Assembly (NCBI GenBank): GCA_046349435.1 | Contig: JAXMCI010000007.1 | Span: forward strand, 124,001-188,000 | Origin: JAXMCI01 sp046349435 | GTDB lineage: Bacteria; Pseudomonadota; Alphaproteobacteria; Dongiales; Dongiaceae | Length of the DNA stretch: 64,000 nucleotides | Direction: 5' to 3' | Shown here: piece by piece, positions 7,990-17,157 of the stretch | Layout of the letters: each line of letters begins with the position of its first letter | How positions within the stretch are numbered: position 1 is the stretch's first letter | The notes under the pieces: model-generated | Database searches by the model: none | What the model was told of the DNA's origin: nothing | What the model saw: the letters and a program-made list of their open reading frames with translations, nothing else | Translations under genes and position numbers: made by a program

Positions 7990-8962
7990 GGCCGAAGGAG
8001 CGGTCGAGCAGCGCCTCGTCGAGGTCGCCGGCGGCGAAGCTGCTGCCGCTGTCGAGCGCCGTGACGATGGCGCGGGCCGGGCTGAAGAGCAGCGGGTCGA
8101 TGTCGTAGAACCGGCCCTCATAGGCCTTGAACACCTCGGCGAAGGGCCGGCCATAGTCGCGCGAGCCGCGGCTCGGCATCGCCTCGGCCAGCGCGCGCGC
8201 CTCCTCGTCCGGGCCGGCCACGAAGAGCTGCACCGTGCCGCCATAGATGATCGCGTCGTTGGTCCGCCCCATGGCGGCGACGAAGGAGTGCGCCGGCGGC
8301 GGCAGCGGCGCGGCGCCGAGCCCGTCGACGATGCGGTCGAGCGGGAACTTCAGCTGATGCGCCTTGTGCAGCGCGACCTCCAGTACCCGCCCGACGATCT
8401 GCACCGTGCCGGCCAGGCTGCGGGTCGGCGTCAGGACCAGCGTCAGGCCCGTGGGCGGCACGCCGCAACCCTGCAGGATCCTGGCGATCAGCCCCGGCGG
8501 CGGCCGCTTGTCGACCTCGAGCACCAGCACCGTGCGCTCGGCCGCATCGGCATGGCCGAGCTCGGCGAAGAGCGGCTCCTTCCGCGCCAGGGCGCGGCCG
8601 GGGCCGGAGCCGAGCGCGTGAAAGGCCGCCTTGCCCTCGCCGTCGCTGAGCGCCCAGCCGGCGAGCTGGCTCGCCAGGCAGGCCTGGACGGGATCGGTGG
8701 CGCCGACCGTCACCTGCCACGGCCAGCGCCGGAACGGCGCGCCGGCGGTGAGCTCGATGCGGCCGAGCCCGCCCATGCAGATGGCGGTCACCCGCAGCCC
8801 GGCCTCGAGGCTGCCGCGGCAGGCGATGCCGCAATCGACGATCGTGACGCCCTCGGCGGTGCGCTCGACCAGCAGCCGCAGCCGCGCCGCGTCGGCGACC
8901 AGCGCGTCGACGAGCGGTGCCGCCAGCCGGTTGACGCTGACCGCGTTGACCTCGTTGCTCAT
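7982..8962 (-). CDS. mch: Methenyl-H4MPT cyclohydrolase
   Basis: 326 residues from MSNEVNAVSVNRLAAPLVD, the usual Mch length. It hydrolyses methenyl-H4MPT to formyl-H4MPT between MtdB and the Fhc complex, in the cytoplasm. Family blocks include TIVDCGIACRGSLEAGLRVTAIC, GLGRIEL, ATDPVQACLASQLAGW, CGVPPTGLTLVLTPT, MGRTNDAIIYGGTVQLFV and SRDYGRPFAEVFKAY. ATG 8962 overlaps the stop of the preceding ATP-grasp gene by 4 bp. No frame disruption is seen, unlike several neighbours. Confidence 0.96.
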   Translation of the reverse strand: MSNEVNAVSVNRLAAPLVDALVADAARLRLLVERTAEGVTIVDCGIACRGSLEAGLRVTAICMGGLGRIELTAGAPFRRWPWQVTVGATDPVQACLASQLAGWALSDGEGKAAFHALGSGPGRALARKEPLFAELGHADAAERTVLVLEVDKRPPPGLIARILQGCGVPPTGLTLVLTPTRSLAGTVQIVGRVLEVALHKAHQLKFPLDRIVDGLGAAPLPPPAHSFVAAMGRTNDAIIYGGTVQLFVAGPDEEARALAEAMPSRGSRDYGRPFAEVFKAYEGRFYDIDPLLFSPARAIVTALDSGSSFAAGDLDEALLDRSFGHG

Positions 8963-10095
8963 GCCGCCGTGCTCTCCTCCCGGGACTCCAGCATGCCGAG
9001 CACCGCCCCGGCCCGGGACATCGCCAGCTCGCGCGCCGCCGCCGGCGCGGCTGCCTCCGCCAGCACCGTGCAGACGGGATCGCCGGCGGCGAAGCACGTG
9101 CCGTCGGGCGAGCGGTCCGCGGTCCAGCCCGGCCATGCCATGCACGGCGGGACGGCGAGCGGCCGGCCGGCATAGACGACCGTCATGGCCCGCGCCGTTC
9201 GCGGCGGCGACCAGCCCGGCGCGAGCCTGCCGTCGCAGGCGGCGAGGTGCAGCGCCAGCAGGCTCCCCGCGCCCTCGCCGTCGAAGATGTCGAGGGTGGC
9301 GCCGGGGCGCGCATTGACCTCCAGCAGATGGAACGCCTCGCCCTCGACCAGCAGGTCGAGGCTGGCCAGCCCCACCAGCCCGCTCTCCGCGACGAGACCG
9401 TCGAGGGCGGCGGCAACCGCCGCGACGACGGCCGGCGGCGGTGCCGCGGGCTGCACGGCGCCGGCCCAGCGGAAGGGCTGCGCCGCGTCGCCGTCGGCCC
9501 ATTGCGCGCTCCAGCCGAGCAGGCGCCCGCGGCGGCCGTCCCCGACCACCAGCGCCGAGACCGGCGTGCCGCCGACCCGCCGCTGCAGGTACCAGCCCGG
9601 CGCCGCGACCTCGCCGGGCCGGGCGGCACGAACATGGCCGCCGCCGGCACCGCCGGCGCGCTTCAGCAGCCAGCCCGCCGCGGGCGCCGGTCCCGCCGTC
9701 ACCGGCGGATGCGGCAGGCCGATCCTGGCGAGCAGCAGCGCGAAGGCGAAGGGGTCCTTGAGCCGGGCCACCGCGTCGGCGGCGCTGCCGAGCAGCCGGC
9801 GCCCGTCGGCGAGGGCGGCGACGAGCCCGGGCTGCGCCTCCAGGCCGGCGCCGCAGATCACCCCGGCACCGCTGCCGCGCGGCGCCAGCGCCTCGGCCGC
9901 AGCGAGCAGGGCCGCCGGCTCGAAACCGTCCTCGAAGCTGCCCGGCACGCGACGATGCGCTGCCACCGCCGCCACCAGGTCGAGGTCGCCGAAGAGGTCG
10001 AGGGCAACGGCCGGCCGGCCGGCCCGACGCGCCGCCGCGGCGAGCGCGCGAGCGGACAGCGCGACCAGCAGCAGCGGCTCAGCCAACGATCTCAC
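8959..10095 (-). CDS. ATP-grasp domain protein of the H4MPT cluster
   Basis: 378 residues with a GTG start at 10095 that overlaps the mtdB stop by 17 bp. Alanine-rich. The ATP-grasp core is seen in KDPFAFALLLARIGLPHPP, WLLKRAGGAGGGHVR, WYLQRRVGGTPVSALVVGDG and the metal-binding end LASLDLLVEGEAFHLLEVNARPGATLDIF. It differs from the RimK-like neighbour and corresponds to the orf17 group of methylotroph clusters, which is needed for growth on C1 compounds. A ligase step in methanofuran or H4MPT assembly is likely but unproven. Confidence 0.78.
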   Translation of the reverse strand: MRSLAEPLLLVALSARALAAAARRAGRPAVALDLFGDLDLVAAVAAHRRVPGSFEDGFEPAALLAAAEALAPRGSGAGVICGAGLEAQPGLVAALADGRRLLGSAADAVARLKDPFAFALLLARIGLPHPPVTAGPAPAAGWLLKRAGGAGGGHVRAARPGEVAAPGWYLQRRVGGTPVSALVVGDGRRGRLLGWSAQWADGDAAQPFRWAGAVQPAAPPPAVVAAVAAALDGLVAESGLVGLASLDLLVEGEAFHLLEVNARPGATLDIFDGEGAGSLLALHLAACDGRLAPGWSPPRTARAMTVVYAGRPLAVPPCMAWPGWTADRSPDGTCFAAGDPVCTVLAEAAAPAAARELAMSRAGAVLGMLESREESTAA

Positions 10096-10975
10096 GGGCC
10101 AGCGCGTAGGCGTCGCGGAAGTCGATGTAGAGCGGCTTGCCGGCCTCGATCATCCGGCGGAACAGCCCGCCCTGGACCTTCGACTTGACGACGCCGACGG
10201 CCAGCGCGCCGATGCCGAGCGCCCTGCCGCCGCCGAGCGGCTTGCCGTCGTCCTGCACGCCGAGTCCCTCGATGCCGGGGGGCGGCACGGCGTTGACGTC
10301 GGCGGCGACCAGCAGCCGCGGGGCCCGGGCGAGATCCGCCGCCGACAGCACCTGCACGCCGGCCCGGGCCGCCGAGAGCACGATGTCGGCTTCGAGCGCC
10401 AGCCTGGCGTTGGCACCGGCGCCGCTGCCGTCGGCGTGGCCGAGCTCGACCTTGAAGCGCCGCCGGGCGACCTCGGCGAGATGGCGGACCCGCTCGTCGC
10501 CGTCATAGCCGACCAGCGTCGCCTGCGCGCCCTCCTGCGCGGCGATGACCCCGGCCGCGAACCCGACCACGCCGGTGCCCCCGAACACCACGACGCTGCG
10601 CCCGGACCAGCCGCCGCCATGCTTGTCGGCGAGCAGCTTGCCGACCTTGGCGACCATCGCGGCCGCGGTGGTGAAGGAGCCGGCAGGGTCGGCGAAGACG
10701 GAGATCTCGAACGGCGGCACCATGCTGCGCTTCGCGGCGTCGAGCATGTCGAGAGCCTGCTCGGCGTTGCGCCCGCCGATGAACATGCCGGTCGCCTTGG
10801 CGCCGCGCGGGCCGCGCGAGAAGATCGCGTCCTGCACCAGCCCGGTGACCTGCTCCGGCTTGACCGAGATGTAGGGCACCACGGTCTGGTAGCCGGCATC
10901 GACCGCCATGTTGACGTCGAACGGGCTGACATGGGGCAGCGGCGTGATCATGTGCAGGATCGGGCGGTACTCCAT
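10079..10975 (-). CDS. mtdB: NAD(P)-dependent methylene-H4MPT dehydrogenase
   Basis: 298 residues from MEYRPILHMITPLPHVSPFDVNMA. It oxidises methylene-H4MPT to methenyl-H4MPT after Fae. Diagnostic blocks are TVVPYISVKPEQVTGLVQDAIFSRGP, MFIGGRNAEQALDML, the nucleotide-binding VVVFGGTGVVGFAAG and VAADVNAVPPPGIEGL. The D/K-rich ending KPLYIDFRDAYALAREI also fits. Overall it looks like MtdB of Methylobacterium rather than MtdA, which also acts on H4F. The start lies 2 bp after the beta-RFAP synthase stop. Confidence 0.95.
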   Translation of the reverse strand: MEYRPILHMITPLPHVSPFDVNMAVDAGYQTVVPYISVKPEQVTGLVQDAIFSRGPRGAKATGMFIGGRNAEQALDMLDAAKRSMVPPFEISVFADPAGSFTTAAAMVAKVGKLLADKHGGGWSGRSVVVFGGTGVVGFAAGVIAAQEGAQATLVGYDGDERVRHLAEVARRRFKVELGHADGSGAGANARLALEADIVLSAARAGVQVLSAADLARAPRLLVAADVNAVPPPGIEGLGVQDDGKPLGGGRALGIGALAVGVVKSKVQGGLFRRMIEAGKPLYIDFRDAYALAREIVG

Positions 10976-10977
10976 CG

Positions 10978-12003
10978 CTACTCTCCTCGATGCCCGGCCG
11001 GCGGCTCGATCTCGCCGCCATGGTTGCGCCCGCGGCACAATGCGAATTCGAGCCCGCTCTCCTCGGGCCAGCGGCGGCGCGCCTCGGCGAGCAGCCGCTC
11101 GCCCTCCGCCGCGCTGCCGACCAGCGCGAAGCCGGTCGGTCCCCAGGAGCTCTGCCCGATCCCGACCAGCCCGAGCGACTCCAGCCAGGCCAGCACCGCC
11201 GCGACCCCGGGGCTGGCGTAGCGCCCGCCCTGATGCGGCGCGAAATGGTCGCCGGTGGCGCGCTGCAGCGCGGCCACGCCGGCAGCGAAGCCGGCCAGCT
11301 CCTGCTCGGCCAGGGCCGGCAGCGCCTGCATCAGCATCACCCGGCAGAGCTCGGCCGCGCGGCTCGGCGGGAACGGCGGCAGCGCGCCGAAGGCCTCGCG
11401 CTCGGCCGTACCGGACAGGCCGTGGCGGCGCCGGTCGAGGATCAGCAGGATGCGCCACGCCTCCGGGAAAGGCAGCCGGCAGAGCACCGGCGGCGGCCGG
11501 TCCGCGCTGCCGCGGCCGCCATCGAGCACGACGCCCCCCCGCTCGAACGCGGCGATGCCGATGCTCGAGCGGGCGCCGCGATGGAGCCGCTCGGCCACGG
11601 CGCGGGCATCGAGCGCCGCGCCGTGCAGCCGCGCCACCGCCAGCCCGACGGCGAGCGCGAGCTGCGTGCCGGAGCCGAGGCCGGCATGGCCCGGGATCGC
11701 CTGCTCGACCGAGAGCGCGATGTCCGGTGCGACGCCGAGCTGCCCGGCCACCGCCGCGGCATAGGCGCCCGCCCGCTCGCGCTCCGGCCCCCGGGCGTCG
11801 ATGCCCGGGCCGCCGCGCCACGCCGCGACGCGGGTCACCGGCCGGTCGAGCGCGATGCCGAGGCTGCCGAAGCGCCGGCCGAGCCCGCCGTCGAGATCGA
11901 GGAATCCGAGATGCAGCCGCGCCGGCGCCGTCACCACGACGCGCCCCGGCGACGCCTCGCTGACGGCGCCGCCCCGAGCCCGGCCGCTCCGCATCTCCGT
12001 CAT
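10978..12003 (-). CDS. mptG: Beta-ribofuranosylaminobenzene 5'-phosphate synthase (GHMP fold)
   Basis: About 341 residues. The first dedicated step of H4MPT synthesis joins p-aminobenzoate to PRPP with loss of CO2. Evidence: VVVTAPARLHLGFLDLDGG near the start, GSLGIALDRP, the GHMP motif PGHAGLGSGTQLALAVGL, RSSIGIAAFERGGVVLDGGRG, then HFAPHQGGRYASPGVAAVL and GIGQSSWGPTGFALVG. The start is uncertain: ATG 12003 (MTEMRSG) is used here, and in-frame ATGs at 12018 and 12057 are possible. It is first gene of the minus-strand operon and divergent from pcd. Confidence 0.9.
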   Translation of the reverse strand: MTEMRSGRARGGAVSEASPGRVVVTAPARLHLGFLDLDGGLGRRFGSLGIALDRPVTRVAAWRGGPGIDARGPERERAGAYAAAVAGQLGVAPDIALSVEQAIPGHAGLGSGTQLALAVGLAVARLHGAALDARAVAERLHRGARSSIGIAAFERGGVVLDGGRGSADRPPPVLCRLPFPEAWRILLILDRRRHGLSGTAEREAFGALPPFPPSRAAELCRVMLMQALPALAEQELAGFAAGVAALQRATGDHFAPHQGGRYASPGVAAVLAWLESLGLVGIGQSSWGPTGFALVGSAAEGERLLAEARRRWPEESGLEFALCRGRNHGGEIEPPAGHRGE

Positions 12004-12089
12004 CGTGCGCCCGTCCATCGGCTCGTCGCGATTGCCCATCCTCCCGGCCCCGCGCATGATGTCGGCAAAGCGCCGATCGGGGAAGAGCG

Positions 12090-12467
12090 ATGACCAGCAA
12101 GGAACGAACCTACAGCGACGCCGAGGTGACGGAGCGCCTGAAGCAGGAGCTGCCGCACTGGTATCTCGAGAATGGCTGGATCCGCCGCAAGTACCGCACG
12201 CACAGCTGGAAGGGCACGCTGATGGTGATCAACACCGTCGGCCATCTCGCCGAGGCGGCCTGGCACCATCCCGACATCACCGCCTCCTACGCCTGGGTCG
12301 AGGTGCGGCTGCAGAACCACGCCGCCAAGGGCATCACCGACAAGGACTTCGCGCTGGCCCGAAAGATCGAGGACGTCGTGCACTGGCAGCCCGGCAAGGA
12401 GGGCGGCGCGCTCGAGGGCACGCCCGGCGGGGACGCCCGGTTCGCCTACGTCAAGTACGACGAGTGA
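12090..12467 (+). CDS. pcd: Pterin-4a-carbinolamine dehydratase family protein
   Basis: 125 residues, the PCD/DCoH fold. The active-site region reads LAEAAWHHPDITASYAWVEVRLQNHAAKGITDKDFALARKIE, shown here only to mark the paired histidines at residues 57-58 and the later NH. The family dehydrates 4a-hydroxy-tetrahydropterins. A copy is regularly embedded in bacterial H4MPT clusters, where it may act on the pterin cofactor. There is no aromatic hydroxylase nearby to supply the classic substrate. A 39-bp gap leads to fhcB, so it likely heads the pcd-fhcBADC transcript. Confidence 0.88.
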   Translation: MTSKERTYSDAEVTERLKQELPHWYLENGWIRRKYRTHSWKGTLMVINTVGHLAEAAWHHPDITASYAWVEVRLQNHAAKGITDKDFALARKIEDVVHWQPGKEGGALEGTPGGDARFAYVKYDE

Positions 12468-12506
12468 CGGCATGACGCCCGACGAGCGATCCGGCGCGCG
12501 ACCCTG

Positions 12507-13776
12507 ATGGCGGCTGCGCCGGCAGCGGCGGCGCTGCGCGACGTCCCCTGCCCGTTCTGCGGCCTCGCCTGCGACGATCTCGAGATCGATGCCGGCGGCC
12601 CGGTGCCGCGCGTGCTGGCCGCCGGCTGCCCGCTCGCGCGCGCCGGGTTCGAGCGCGCGCCCGCAGCGGCGACGCCGCGCCTCGACGGCCGCGACTGCAC
12701 GATCGACGAGGCGGTGGCGCGCGCCGCGGCGATCCTCGGGGCGAGCCGGCAGCCGCTCTTCGCCGGGCTGGCCGCGGACGTCGCCGGAATCGGCGCGGCG
12801 CTGCAGCTCGCCGACCGGCTCGGCGGCGTGGTCGACCATGCCGGCTCGGCCGCGCTCTTCCGCAACCTGCCGGCGCAGCGCGAGCTCGGCTGGGTCGCGA
12901 CGACGCTCAGCGCCGAGGTGCGCAACCGGGCCGACCTCGTGCTGCTGGTCGGTCCCGATCCGCTGGCCGCCGCGCCGCGCTTCGTCGAGCGCTGCGTCGC
13001 GCCGGCGAGACGCTGTTCGACCCGGCGCCCTGGCCCGCGCCTGATCCGGCTGGGTCCGCCGGCGCCGGCGCCGGCGCTGCCGGCCAATGTCGCGCTCACC
13101 GACATCGCCTGCCCGCTCGAGGCGCTGCCCGCCGCCGTGGCGGCGCTGCGCTGCCTGCTCGCCGGGCAGCCGGTGGCGCGCGCTGCCGGCCGACGGGGCC
13201 GCGCTGGCCGGCTTGCCGCGGCGCTCGGCGCGGCGCGCTACGCCACCGTCGCCTGGAGCGCCGCGGCCCTCGCCCTGCCCGACGCCGACCTGCTGATCCA
13301 GGGTCGCCGAGCTGGTGCGCACCCTCAACGAGACGACGCGCGCCGCGGTGCTGCCGCTGGCCGGCGCCGACAACCTGATCGGCGCCAACCAGACCTGCCT
13401 CTGGCAGACCGGGCAGCCGCTGCGCACCAGCTTCGGCCGCGGCCGTCCCGAGCACGATCCGGTGCTGCATGCGGCCGACCGGATCATCGCCGCCGGCGAG
13501 GCGGACGCGCTGGTGTGGATCTCGGCGTTCCGCCCGGGCGCGATCCCATCAGCGGACGGCATTCCTGCCATCGCGCTCGTCCCCGCCGGTGGACCCGGCT
13601 CCGCGCGCCTGCGGTGCTGATCCCGGTCGGCACGCCGGGCTCGACCATGCCGGCCGCTTCTTCCGGACCGACGGGGTGGTCGCCCTGCAGCTCCGCGCCG
13701 TGCGCGCGAGCATCGCTGCCGAGCGTCGCCGAGATCCTCGGCCGCATCGACCGGGCGCTCGGAGATCGCGACATGA
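12507..13776 (+). pseudogene. fhcB: Formyltransferase/hydrolase complex subunit B, multiply frameshifted
   Basis: Homologous to FmdB/FwdB, the subunit that in archaea carries the molybdopterin site. The N-terminus has the cysteine motif CPFCGLACDD (residues 13-22). Conserved blocks continue to the end but hop between frames: LGWVATTLSAEVRNRADLVLLVG in the first; ETLFDPAPWP, ALPADGAALAGL and RVAELVRTLNETTRAAVLPL in others; then NQTCLWQTGQPLRTSFG, LIPVGTPG, HAGRFFRTDGVVALQLRA and SVAEILGRID. About nine frame changes fall between roughly 13006 and 13765, nearly all in CG-repeat context. Protein-level conservation persists in every segment, so base-calling loss is more likely than decay. Either way, no intact product is encoded as written. 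Confidence 0.82.
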
Positions 13777-15433
13777 GCCTGGTCCGCCTGGCCGGCGGCC
13801 GCATCGTCGACCCCGCCAACGGCCGGCGCGGCGAGGTCGCCACATCCGCGACGGCCGCATCGTCGCCGCGCCGGAGCCCGGCGCCCGCATCGACGCGACC
13901 CACGATCTCGCCGGCCGCATCGTCATGCCGGGTGGCATCGACATCCACAGCCATCTCGCGGGCGGCAAGGTCAACCTCTCCCGTGCGATGATGAGCGAGG
14001 ACCAGCAGGCCCACCCGCGCGAGCGCCGGGCCGGGCGGCGCAGCGGCGGCGGCGTCATCGCGCCGAGCAGCTTCGCCGCCGGCTACCGCTATGCCGAGCT
14101 CGGCTACACCGCCGCCTTTGAGCCGGCAATGGTGCCGGCCAATGCCCGCCACGCCCATGCCGAGCTGGCAGACACGCCGCTGATCGACAGGGGCTGCTAC
14201 GTCATGCTCGGCAACGACGACCTGCTGCTCCGGCTGCTGGCGGAGGGCGCCGAGCCCGGGGTGATCGCCGACTATGTCGGCTGGATGATCGAGGCGACCC
14301 AGGCGCTCGCCGTCAAGGTGGTCAATCCCGGCGGCATCAACGCCTTCAAGTTCAACGGCCGCGATCTGCGCTTCGACCAGGCCGGGCCGCATTACGGCGT
14401 GACCCCCCGGCGGGTGCTGCAGGTGCTGGCGCAGGCCGTGCACGAGCTCGGCATCGCCCACCCGCTGCACGTTCACTGCAACCAGCTGGGCGTCCCCGGC
14501 AACCTCGCCACCACGCTCGCCACCATGGCCGCCGCCGAGGGGCTGCGGCTGCATCTCACGCACCTGCAGTTCCACAGCTACGGCACCGAGGGCGACCGCC
14601 ACTTCTCCTCGGGCGCCGCGGAGATCGCCGAGCGGGTCAACGCCAGCCCGCAGATCTCGATCGACATCGGCCAGGTCGCGTTCGGCCAGACGATGACCGC
14701 CTCCGGCGACACCATGATGCAGTACCGCAACCACCGCCACGCCCATCCGCGCAAATGGCTGTGCATGGACATCGAGTGCGATGGCGGCTGCGGGCTGGTG
14801 CCGTTCCGCTACCGCGACCAGACCTTCGTCAACGCCCTGCAATGGGCGATCGGGCTCGAGCTGTTCCTGCTGGTCGAGGATCCCTGGCGCATCTTCCTCA
14901 CCACCGACCATCCCAACGGGGCGCCCTTCGCGACCTATCCGCACGTGATCCGGCTGCTGATGGATCGCGGCTTCCGCAACGACCGCCTCGCCGCGATCCA
15001 CCCGGGGGCGGCGAAAGCGAGCCGGCTCGGCGCGATCGAGCGCGAATACGACCTCAACGAGATCGCCATCATCACCCGCGCCGGACCGGCCCGCGCGCTC
15101 GGCCTCGCCGACCGCGGCCATCTCGGCGTCGGCGCCGTCGCCGACGTCACCGTCTACCAGGAGCAGGCCGACAAGCAGGCGATGTTCGAGCGGCCGACGC
15201 ACGTCTTCAAGGATGGCCGGCTGGTGGCCCGCGACGGTGCGCTGCTCGAGGTCGTTTGGGGCGCCACGCACGTCTCGCGGCCGGAGTTCGACCGCGGCAT
15301 CGAGGCGCGCATTGCCGACCACTTCGCCCGCTTCATGACGGTGCGCGCCGGCAACTTCCGCATCGCCGACGACGAGATCGACGGCAGCCCGAACGGCCGG
15401 CTCGCCCGGCACGCCACCCGGCGGACCCGATGA
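13773..15433 (+). CDS. fhcA: Formyltransferase/hydrolase complex subunit A (one frameshift near 13840)
   Basis: About 552 residues, amidohydrolase fold (FmdA/FwdA type). It hydrolyses the formyl group delivered via the methanofuran-like carrier to formate. The start MSLVRLAGGRIVDPANGRRGEVA is in one frame; one missing base near 13840 (a G in GTCGCC-ACATCC would restore it) shifts the remainder. Then follow the metal-site start PGGIDIHSHLAGGKVN, GVIAPSSFAAGYRYAELGYT, LHVHCNQLGVPGN, HLTHLQFHSYG, YRNHRHAHPRKWLCMDIECDGG and FLTTDHPNGAPF. The stop overlaps the fhcD start by 4 bp. Confidence 0.92.
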
Positions 15434-16326
15434 ACCTCAACGGCGTCGCCATCGACGACAGCTTCGCCGAAGCCTTCGGCATGCGCGCCACGCGCATCCT
15501 GATCACCGCCGACAGCGCCGACTGGGCGCGCACGGCGGCGGCCAGCATGACCGGCTTCGCCAGCTCGGTGATCGCCTGCGGCTGCGAGGCCAGCATCGAG
15601 CGTGAGCTGCCCCCCGCAGAGACGCCGGACGGACGGCCAGGCGTCGCCGTCCTGGTGTTCGCTGTCTCCAGCAAGGACCTGCAGGCGCAGCTCGTGGTCC
15701 GGGTCGGGCAATGCGTGCTGACCAGCGCCGGCTCGGCCTGCTTCTCCGGCCTCGACGCGCCGGAGACGCTGAAGCTCGGCGCCCAGCTGCGCTACTTCGG
15801 CGACGGTTTCCAGATCGCCAAGCGCTTCGGCCCGCGCCGCTACTGGCGCATCCCGGTGATGGACGGCGAGTTCGTCTGCGAGCACCAGGTCGGCATGGTG
15901 CGCGGCGTCGGCGGCGGCAACTTCCTGATCCTCGCCGCCTCGCGCGCCGCGGCGCTGGCCGCCGCCGAGCGGGCGGCGGCGGCGATCCGCGCGCTGCCCA
16001 ACGTCATCCTGCCCTTTCCCGGCGGGCTGGTCCGCTCCGGCTCGAAGATCGGCTCGAGGTACAAGGGCCTGGTCGCCTCGACCAACGACGCCTTCTGCCC
16101 GACCCTGAAGGCGCAGACGGCCACCCGCCTGACGCCCGACACGGCCGCGGTGCTCGAGCTGGTGATCGACGGCCTCACCGCCGACGACGTCCGCGCGGCG
16201 ATGCGGGCCGGCATCGCCGCCGCCTGCGACGCCGGGCGCGAGGGCGGCGTGCTGCAGATCACCGCCGGCAATTACGGCGGCAAGCTCGGCCAGTTCCACT
16301 TCCACCTGCGCGAGATCATGGCGTGA
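15430..16326 (+). CDS. fhcD: Formylmethanofuran:H4MPT formyltransferase, Fhc complex subunit D
   Basis: 298 residues, intact. It moves the formyl group from formyl-H4MPT to the methanofuran-type carrier bound in the Fhc complex. Typical blocks are LNGVAIDDSFAEAFGMRATRI (within residues 2-22), ASVIACGCEA-like ASSVIACGCEASIE, GVAVLVFAVSSKDLQAQL, RVGQCVLTSAGSACFSG, LGAQLRYFGDGFQIAKRF, RYWRIPVMDGEFVCE and the ending ITAGNYGGKLGQFHFHLRE. ATGA junction with fhcA and GTGA junction with fhcC indicate coupled translation. Confidence 0.97.
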   Translation: MNLNGVAIDDSFAEAFGMRATRILITADSADWARTAAASMTGFASSVIACGCEASIERELPPAETPDGRPGVAVLVFAVSSKDLQAQLVVRVGQCVLTSAGSACFSGLDAPETLKLGAQLRYFGDGFQIAKRFGPRRYWRIPVMDGEFVCEHQVGMVRGVGGGNFLILAASRAAALAAAERAAAAIRALPNVILPFPGGLVRSGSKIGSRYKGLVASTNDAFCPTLKAQTATRLTPDTAAVLELVIDGLTADDVRAAMRAGIAAACDAGREGGVLQITAGNYGGKLGQFHFHLREIMA

Positions 16327-17134
16327 GCGGCCTCACCCTCACCCTGCGCAGCCCGCCGCCGCAGCGCGTCGACGCCTCGGCGCTGCGGCCGGAGCGGCTG
16401 GCCGGGCTCGCGCCGGCCGCCATCGCCGCGCTGGCGCTGCCGAGCGGCAACGGCGCGATCGCGGTCGGCGACCTCTTCGCGGTCGCGCCGGGCGATGCGG
16501 AGCATCTGGTGATCGCCGGCGACGCCGCGCGCGCTCGACTTCATCGGCCATGGCATGACGAGCGGCCGCATCACGGTCGAAGGCCGGCGGGCGCCCATGC
16601 CGGGCAGGCCATGCGCGGCGGCACGCTGGCCATCGCCGGCGATGCCGGCCCCTGGGCCGGCGCCGCGATGGCCGGCGGGCTGATCACCGTCGGCGGCGCG
16701 GCCGGCGACCGCCTCGGCGGGGCCGCCGCCGGCGGCGCCGCCGGGATGAACGGCGGGCTCGTCGTCGTGCGCGGCGCCGCGGGCGCGCGCGCCGGCGACC
16801 GGCAGCGCCGCGGGGTGATCCTGGTCGAGGGCGATCTCGGCGGCAGCGCCGGATCGCGCATGCTCGCCGGCCCTTGATCGGGCTCGGCGCGGCCGGGCCC
16901 AATCCGGGCATCGGGATGAAGCGCGGCACGCTCCTGCTGGCCGCCCCGCCCGCGGCGATGCTGCCGAGCTTCGCCGATGCCGGGCGGCACGAGCTGGGCT
17001 TCCTGCGCCTGCTGTTCCGCTACCTCGAGGGCCATTCCGCCAAGCTGGCCGAGCTCGCCACGCTATGGACCAGCTCCCGCCGCCTGGTCGGCGACCGCGC
17101 CGGCGGCGGCAAGGGCGAGATCCTGCTGCCGTAG
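16323..17134 (+). CDS. fhcC: Formyltransferase/hydrolase complex subunit C, frameshifted
   Basis: GXGXG-repeat beta-helix subunit (FmdC/FwdC type) that supports the Fhc complex. GTG 16323 starts in the overlap with fhcD. The frame is normal through LVIAGDAAR, then shifts at a CG run near 16530 (LDFIGHGMTSGRITVEG lies in frame 2), returns near 16585 (HAGQAMRGGTLAIAGDAGPWAG) and shifts again near 16875. The last part reads LIGLGAAGPNPGIGMKRGTLLL and ends HSAKLAELATLW..RRLVGDRAGGGKGEILLP at 17134. The glycine-rich repeats are clear despite three breaks. Last gene of the fhc operon. Confidence 0.85.
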
Positions 17135-17157
17135 CGTCTGGCGGGGTTGGCGCGGCC

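Noticed and set aside
13484..15412. 642-codon minus-strand frame opposite fhcA
   Set aside because: Antisense shadow of fhcA; no recognisable protein features.
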